Assembly (NCBI GenBank): GCA_037157565.1 | Contig: JAZHRO010000046.1 | Location: 18,636,501-18,700,500, forward strand | Source: Thalassia testudinum | Taxonomy: Eukaryota > Streptophyta > Magnoliopsida > Alismatales > Hydrocharitaceae | DNA: 64,000 nt | Direction: 5' to 3' | In this document: piece by piece, positions 57,229-64,000 of the stretch | Position numbering within the stretch: the first letter of the stretch is position 1 | How the letters are laid out: the number at the start of each line of letters is the position of its first letter | The notes under the pieces: model-generated | Told to the model about the DNA's origin: nothing | The model's database searches: none | What the model saw: the letters and a program-made list of their open reading frames with translations, nothing else | Position numbers and translations under genes: made by a program

Positions 57229-57245
57229 ATAATTAACATATATTT
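57229..57245 (+). repeat. Target duplication of the LINE, right copy
   Basis: ATAATTAACATATATTT, directly after the A-run. Confidence 0.85.
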
Positions 57246-57419
57246 ACAGAGCTAACATATATATGTGTGTATATATATCACTTCCATCTACAAAAATATA
57301 TATAGCACACACAACTAATGTGCAGATATAATCCTACACATACCTAACTAATATACATAGTATATTCATATATATATATATTAACGCTTAATTTATAGTC
57401 AACAAAACACACATATAAC
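57246..57419. other. AT-rich DNA, no gene seen
   Basis: TA-rich sequence with short ATATAT runs, likely the same stretch as 55709-55825 before the LINE came in. Confidence 0.4.
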
Positions 57420-59109
57420 CGTTGGTGCTAGAGCACCACGATCATTTGTTTTGATGATAACAAAACACGTGTCATTTAACATTTGCGCTTGGAGTCTTAG
57501 ATTTCAGGTCAATCGCAAATGGAGACGTGATTAGACCGAGTTCGAGCTCGCATCCAGGATGGATTGGAGGAGCTTGATGGAGAATAGAGAAGATTCGCAA
57601 GGAGTGATAGATTGAAGATGGAAGAACAAGAAGAATAGGATAGATTTCCTTCTCTTGTACTCGTTGTATTTTTCGTTTCTTTTGTTGCTCTTTATTTTTC
57701 TTACTTAGATTCCTGTTAAAGAGCCTCAAAGTACCGTAACAGTAGTCCTAGGAACACCAGCACAACCCTAGGATACTTAGGTTTTCTATAGAGAACTTAG
57801 AAAACCAATATAGGGTTCAAACAGCATTTCTAGACGTCTAATTCCAAGATCAGACATCTGATAATGTGTTTTAAGACATCTGACTGTTGATTCAGACGTC
57901 TGATAACATTTAAGCTAGACATGTTAGCTTTGTCTGATGAAATCAGACATCCAGACCTATGTCCAGACGTCTTAGAAGACGTCTGATGACTTTGCCAGAC
58001 GTCCAATTAGTGGACCGTTGGCTAGCTCAGCAAACACTAAATGATATGACCGTTAGAGCCTTATCAGATGTCCTCAAGCCTTTCCAGACGTCTAATAAAT
58101 GGCCGTTTTGCCTCGGCTGACCCAAAATCTCTTCTTAGAGATTTTCTAGCCATTGCACTCTCTTGGAAATCCATTCCCACGGAAAAGTCGGTTTCCAGAC
58201 GTCCAGACATAGTGCCAGACGTCCTGTATGTCGTCTGATGGACTTGTACTAGAACCCTGTTTAGATCTGATCCAAGTCAGGAAGAAATCTGCCTAAAATC
58301 AGACGACTGATGTTGTTCCCAGACATCTTAAAGTGATCTTCCAGACGTCTGATGCCAGGATCAGACGTCTGATAAGCCTGTCAGTGCAATCATTGTTCCT
58401 GATTTCAGCCTGATTCTCTTGGGCTTTGCACCCAATGGCTATGGAAGCTTTCCTAAGCCTTCCAAAGCCTTCCTAATGCCTCTATAAAAAAAGGGGAACC
58501 TCTTGCACACACACACACACTTTATAATACACTTTCAAACCATTTTGTGTCCCTTAATTCTAAGAAGAAAAGCTTTTGCTCTCCAAGCTCTAATTCTTCA
58601 TCTAGAGAGCATCAAGCGTTTGCACATCCGCTCTCCCACCGTAGTTCACGAGAGCGATGTTGCACTGTCGTTCACACATCCGCATCGTCGACGCACTCCT
58701 TGCAAAGGGAAGCATCTTAATTCCTATAGAAGCTTAGGTTAAAAATTACTTTGTTGGCTCTATAGGATATTTGTTATTTTACTTTGTTATTTGGTTGGGT
58801 ATTCGCTTTGCGAATTCCCGTCTCCCTCGTGAGACAAAATCCTTCTCGTGAAGAGAAGGGGTTTGAGGTACGCTACCCTCGTATAAAGTAGCATGGTTGT
58901 AATTGAGGTTGAATCACCCTCATTTAAGTGATTCGGTTAGTGGATTTGATCAACTTGGTTGATCGGAAAATCCTAACTCGAGAGGGTTAGGTGGTGGTTT
59001 TCACCCGGTTTGGGTTTCCACCTAAAAATTATTGTGTACTTTGTGCGATTGATTTTTTGTGAGATTGTTTATATTTTATTTCTGTATTTTATTACGTCAC
59101 CCCCTCCTA
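57420..59109 (+). repeat. Copia-like LTR with an array of GACGTC motifs
   Basis: It starts around CGTTGGTGCTAGAGCACC and TTTTGATGATAACAAAAC, a beginning typical of some plant Copia LTRs. U3 holds about ten GACGTC motifs between 57830 and 58370. A strong TATA box is at 58483-58490, then a CA run (58505-58521). The 3' part reaches TTATTACGTCACCCCCTCC near 59090, a layout seen near the end of such LTRs. No Met-tRNA primer site or coding part follows, so it is a solo or truncated LTR. Both ends are approximate. Confidence 0.5.
58483..58490 (+). promoter_or_regulatory. TATA box of the Copia-like LTR
   Basis: TATAAAAA downstream of the GACGTC array; the best promoter signal in this part of the window. 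Confidence 0.6.
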
Positions 59110-60318
59110 GTAGGGTCTGAGATGGGGAAGACAAAGGTGAGTGCTGGCGTCGAAGGCTGTTTTTGGGATTTTTGGGTACGAAACTAAACTTAAGAACTAA
59201 AAGATACTAACCTAACCCTAAACTAATGGAGGAAGGAGGAAGAACAGCACTGACATTGGTAGGCCGATGTTGGGGAAGAAGGTAGTTCGATGATCCAGAT
59301 GGTGACGACGACGGAGACAGAGGGGCTCCTACTAGCATGGCCAAGAGTGGACGAGAGAGAGAAAGAGAATCCGACTGTTGGTATTGTGGATGGACGACGA
59401 AGGAGGTCAGGAGGAGTTGTTAAAGCAGGAATTATCTAGGATACCCTAATCTCTCATGCGTTCTCATGAGAGATTGGGAAAGTTTTAGGGCTCATGGACG
59501 ATTCGATGGGAAGAGGACTCCTCAAGGAATCTCCACTTCCAATTTTAGAAGGGATTGATTGAGCAGAGAAGGAGTTCTCTTCAATCAAAGGTCATTGGAG
59601 TTGTAGGAATAGGATTCATGGTGGTAGGGACCTGTTTTTGAAAATGATGGCAAAGTTAGGAGCCTTTTTGTAATGATTTTGATTGCTAAGGGCAAATGTG
59701 TGATATAAAAGAATCAAACTAAACCAAATTACAAACTAGGCCAAGATAGTCTTAGATTGGTCCCGAATTTTGGTACAAACCTAATTTCGACCTAAGGAAT
59801 CCAATGGTGAAGTTGGATTTTGGTTTTGACCTAGTTTGAATGGGTAATTTATGCAAAAACCCAAATTAAGGCAAATGTCAGTCCGAGACATTATTTTGTG
59901 TCAAGATGGGTTCCAATGGTCAAATTGATGGTACCAAACCCTAAAGAATATTTTTATATGAATTTTAGAGGGTTTAGGTGAATTTTATTCTGTCTAGAAC
60001 CTCAGTTAATTAAGCAGGTCAGTTTTTAGGATTTCAAAAGTCATTTAATTCTCAAAACACGTGAAAACCCTTTCTGTCTGTATTAACCCACTTGTTGGAT
60101 AATTAAGACCATTTGACCCTTAATTACCCCCTGAAAAAGCTACGGTTGTTCTTCATTCAAGATATGTTGGTAAAATTGCAATTTTAATCCTATTTTCTTA
60201 TCTTTCTATCATAATTATCATGCAATGAATCAGGGCTCTCTCGCAGTTATGTAGGAGCATTTATTCATTGATAATGATTAAATTGAGCTAGTTATGAATC
60301 ATGATGGTGTTTCCATCA
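59110..60318 (-). repeat. Truncated gypsy LTR on minus strand
   Basis: On the minus strand it starts at 60318 with TGATGGAAACACCATCA and then TAACTAGC, as in A and the palindromic element. The GGTCCCTAA-type module is at about 59620-59700. After about 1.2 kb the match ends where the Copia-like LTR begins. No polypurine box is next to its start, so it is a solo LTR or a fragment. Confidence 0.6.
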
Positions 60319-62040
60319 ACAACTAACTTAAATAAATATATATATCTATACATGGGTTAAATGGAATATAAAAATAAAAAAATACTTAACTTAGAATTTT
60401 AAGTCATTTAGACTTATTATAACTTTTTTACTTCTAAGAAATATATTATAATATATACTTAATTTATTTACATATAACTTACTACATATTATTAACTTAT
60501 GAATATATACATGTGTTTACACTATATACACATGAGATTTTTATTAGATTTTTGAGTTTTTTTTATTTTTGTTTTGTTTTTGAGTTTTCTAGAGACAACT
60601 AATGGAAAGAAAGCTAAGGAAAGGGAAATCAAGTCTATTTTGGTCCCTTTTATTTTTGTTTTCTTTATTTTTAAACTTAAGATGTTTAGAACTTCTACAA
60701 GTAAGTTCTTACAATTAAAAGGCTCAAAATGTAAAACTAAGAATGCACACACCTTAAACATACTCTAATGTCAAACACAATAGTTTTCATTTATTTCACT
60801 CTTTTTGTATTTTTCATGGTATTTACAACACAAAATGCTAGAAAAAGGCTATATAATGATTAGAAATTGAATCCATGCCTAGATAATTATGCAAATATAC
60901 TGGTAAGAATGCGTAAACCACTATAAACTTCTAGACATTAACTAAGATCAGTATTAGTGTTCAAATCATGATACTAGCACTGAATTAGAGATTAACATAC
61001 ATTTCAACCAATTTACATTTAGCAAAATAGTTGACAGAGATTCTTAGCAAGAGTTTACCATCTATATATTTCACATTAGAATCCAAGAACAATATATGAA
61101 TTCTTCTTATATATAGATGTTGTACAAGATGATCTTAAAAGATAAAAATAAGTTTTGAATTCACTTATAACTCTCAGCTATATTACTCAGTAGATCTGAC
61201 AACATGTTGGGTTACTACCATTGATCTCTAGAAACTCTTCATAATCTGACCTTGCCATTAAAACACCACTTCTATCGATTAAAATAGTTGTTCTATGCTA
61301 AATGATTCCCAGAGAAGTCATTATGGTTTTAATTCATCTAAAATTCATTTTAAATACACCATCAAAACATAAAAATCTTAATTAAAACTTAGCTACTGTT
61401 ACAATTGTTGATTCATTGATAGAAACATTCTAGAATTAAGTTGAGATTTAAAACATCATTCAAAATAGTCCATTGTATTTGAAAATCATTGAAACTCATC
61501 TTGAAATTTTCACTCCAAACAACATGTCATCAACTACCCTTGGCTTTCAGCTCAATGTAAGACTTAACTAGTTAACACTCAAAAATCCCAAATTACATGC
61601 AAATCACTTGACAATCAATCTCAAGTGTCATAAACAACCATTAGGGGTTTTGGAAATAATCAAAACATAAATCAAGGCTCAATAAAACCCTAAAGCCCAA
61701 ATCTGATTTCCCTCTTGTCACTATGGGCAACTTAGAAGATGAAATCAAATCAGGTATTAAAATAAATCAAAATTTGATTCTAGATCTTTTTACAACACTT
61801 GATCAGGTTTTAAGTAAGTCACGTTATAGTACAGTCGAAAAGGCATTGAAAAAAAATAAGAATTTTATTACTCAAAAAATTATCAATCCGAGGTAGAACA
61901 TGGAGAGCAAATTGATATTTAAAAACTAAGAGCACAATCTCAAATTAATAAAATGTGATGTTCAACAATCAATAGAATGAAATTCAATGTGTATAATTGC
62001 TAAAGAGAAGAATAGAGATGTAAAAGAAATAGAATGTTTG
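60319..62040. other. AT-rich DNA, no gene seen
   Basis: About 1.7 kb of AT-rich sequence with short frames only (for example 60574-60768, low-complexity Lys and Phe). No repeat family or exon pattern is recognised. Probably host intergenic DNA or very old repeat. Confidence 0.4.
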
Positions 62041-64000
62041 CTCTATTTCTTTCAAGGCCAGGTCCACGTAACGTTGGTCGTGGATGAGGTGGGAGAGCGG
62101 GCGAAGGGACCTCACCCTATGATCTGAGGCAATAAGGTGGAAACACAAAATCAATAAAAACCACTCACCTACGCTCAACATTTCCGAGGTGGGACTAAAG
62201 TCTCAACCGCTTCATCGCACGCGTGCTAGGAGGATGGCCATGCAATTGCAGCAGCTGTGGTCGATGAAGCCTTCGATTGCTAGGTGTGAAAGAGTCGTAG
62301 AATGGTTTCGCACACCTGGGGCATTTCTTCCTGGGGCAACATGACCTAGAGCGAGCTTGCAAGCATGCATGCTCGTGTTTCAATGGCGGAAAGGGGTTCA
62401 GACCTGCAAATGAACAATACAACCTCGCTGCTCTATCAAAGTACTTGGGTAGCTTAGTTGTGACAAGGTGAAGGTGGTGCAGTGGGTGGCATGGCATAGA
62501 ATGGCCTAGGCATGCGTGCCTAGGTCAGGCTGTGACCGTGAAAGTGAGTGTGTTCGGTGGGAGTGTAGGGTACGTGTGGCGGTTAGTGAAGGGGTGGATG
62601 ATGATCAGTGGGTGATGGTAGAGGTTCTGAGGTAGGTGACGAGGCATGTGGATGAGTGGAGTGGCGAATGCGCCTTCGCCGGTGGTCTGTTGGAGATGTG
62701 GAAGACGGAGGTGGTTGGTGGTTGTCGAAGGGGGTTTTATGAAATAAAGAGGGGGAAAGTGAAAAGTAGAGAGAGAGGATCATACTGAGGGTATTTGGAT
62801 GAAGTGGGAAAGGAAAAGGATGAGCGGCACGTGTGTGCATCACTGGAGAAGAAAACCTTGAGATGAGGAAGGCAGTGACGACAAAGGGGTTGGAGAAGTG
62901 CGCACAGGTATGGCGTGATGCGGAGGAGAAAAGCGGAGAAGACTCTACCATTGGTATGGTGGCAGAGCGACGAGAAGAGGGAGGAGAGATTATCAGAGCT
63001 TGCGGGCTATTGGACGGAGATGGGGGAGGAAGAATCTGGGGGTTTCTACAGCTAATTCAAGCTTGAGATCAGCAGCAAGGACAGGGGGTCCTTTCATAGC
63101 TACTGGCAGAGGTCCTTATGCTTGGAAGGCAAGCTTCCAAGCGCAAGAATCCTCATCAGAGAAGGAAGGTGCAAAGGATATCCATGTCTCTCAAGCGTTC
63201 GCACGAGAGATTGGGTGCGAATAAGATCTTGGGATTGCATTCAGATGATAGGGAATTCCTCAGAGAATCTCCCTTCAAAATCTGAGAGGGGATCTCTGAG
63301 GAATCCGGGAGAAATCCTCCTTGAATCCTTGTTGAAGTAGGACTCATTTGCTGTAATGGTGCAGGGACCTAATTGCAAAGAGTGGCGAGGAAGATAGGGG
63401 GGTCTACATAAAGATTTTCGAAAGCTAGTGGTTAAAATGTAATTTAGTGGACTATTTTGCAAAGTAGGTTAAGGTAACCTTCTCTTAGGCCCAAATTTTG
63501 GTACAAACCTAATTTTGGCCTAGGGAATCCAATGTTGAAGTTGTATTTTAGGTTTGACCATGTTTGACTCAACATTTTGTACAAAAACCCAAATTAAAGC
63601 AAATAATTAGCTTGGACCCCTATTTAGGTCAAATATGTTTCAAAGGCCAGTTTAAAGTTTCTAAACCCTAGATCATATTTTTACATGAATCTTAGAGGGT
63701 TTAGTTTATTTTTATCCTAACCATATCCTTGTTGTATTAAGTGGGTTTTTTTCAGGGTTATAGAATGTCATTTAATTCTTAGATTACACATGAACCCATT
63801 TCTGATTGACCCATCCCACTTTTCCTCTTGTTGAGTCCAATTGACCTATGTTTATCCCCTGAGAAATCCCGTTGACGTTCTGTAATGGTAAAATTACAGT
63901 TTTACCCTTTGTTTCTTTTTTTCTTCTCAGAACAGTAATTCCTTGAATTAGGCCCTTCTCTAGGTTATGTAAGAGCTTTTGTTCTCTTTTCTAGGTGAAA
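62041..64000 (-). repeat. Gypsy LTR on minus strand, cut by the window edge
   Basis: It shares with A the segment after the USE-like box (on minus strand: TTTAGTCCCACCTCGG, then GCCTCAG and GGGTGAGGTCCC), the GGTCCCTAA-type module (63355-63440), and the later LTR sequence (about 63480-63990) that leads to the LTR start, which lies beyond 64000. The lower limit near 62041 is approximate. The frames at 62583-62951 and 62833-63066 have no known domain. Confidence 0.6.
62152..62195 (-). promoter_or_regulatory. USE-like box with T-rich TATA-like box, minus strand
   Basis: GTCCCACCTCG on the minus strand (62185-62195), then 24 nt, then TTTTTATTG. The same spacing as in A and the palindromic element, with a weaker TATA-like box. 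Confidence 0.35.

Noticed and set aside
1..64000. Bacterial-type systems (operons, CRISPR, phage, toxin-antitoxin)
   Set aside because: Nothing of the kind is present; the window is plant repeat DNA.

Overview
This is a plant nuclear window made almost entirely of LTR retrotransposons, with no intact host gene that I can see. The plant assignment rests on three things: primer-binding sites that match plant tRNA-Asp, Athila/Tat-type Ty3-gypsy coding regions, and the remnant of a plant-type mitochondrial carrier gene. The species cannot be named from the sequence. Repeat density and nesting point to a large, repeat-rich angiosperm genome.

Layout from left to right. 1-1984: the 3' end of one Athila/Tat-type element and its LTR. 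1985-4327: unassigned non-coding DNA. 4328-11283 (element X): a non-autonomous LTR element with no gag capsid domain or pol; it carries a degraded reading frame of unknown function. 11284-22248 (element Y): the related gag-pol element, heavily mutated; it shares LTR ends, leader and 3' region with X. 22735-23612 (minus): a broken mitochondrial carrier gene fragment with three recognisable exon pieces.

The centre, 24058-55708, is a stack of insertions. The base is a palindromic element: two LTR-plus-3'-internal arms of about 3.7 kb in opposite orientation, 19 nt apart. Its right arm is split by a solo LTR (S1, 28207-52317; duplication GCAAC). S1 is split by a non-autonomous element (N, 28805-50911; duplication CCTAG). 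N is split inside its gag-like frame by a young autonomous element (A, 32979-46777). A has equal-length 2,826-bp LTRs about 99% identical by hand count, an intact gag, and an intact 1,420-codon pol with protease, RT, RNase H and integrase.

To the right: a 5'-truncated L1-type LINE (55843-57228) with a perfect 17-bp target duplication, a Copia-like LTR rich in GACGTC motifs (57420-59109), a truncated minus-strand gypsy LTR (59110-60318), AT-rich unassigned DNA, and a further minus-strand LTR running off the window (62041-64000).

The coding elements use one scheme: tRNA-Asp priming, a long structured leader, gag then pol in one frame, a long non-coding 3' region with repeats, and an extended polypurine box just before the 3' LTR. 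X and N lack pol and presumably depended on Y-like and A-like elements for replication (inference). The signals most worth following are a covarying hairpin at the LTR start, an snRNA-promoter-like box pair at a fixed 24-nt spacing in several LTRs, a second polypurine-like box after the coding region, the palindromic element, and the unknown protein of X.
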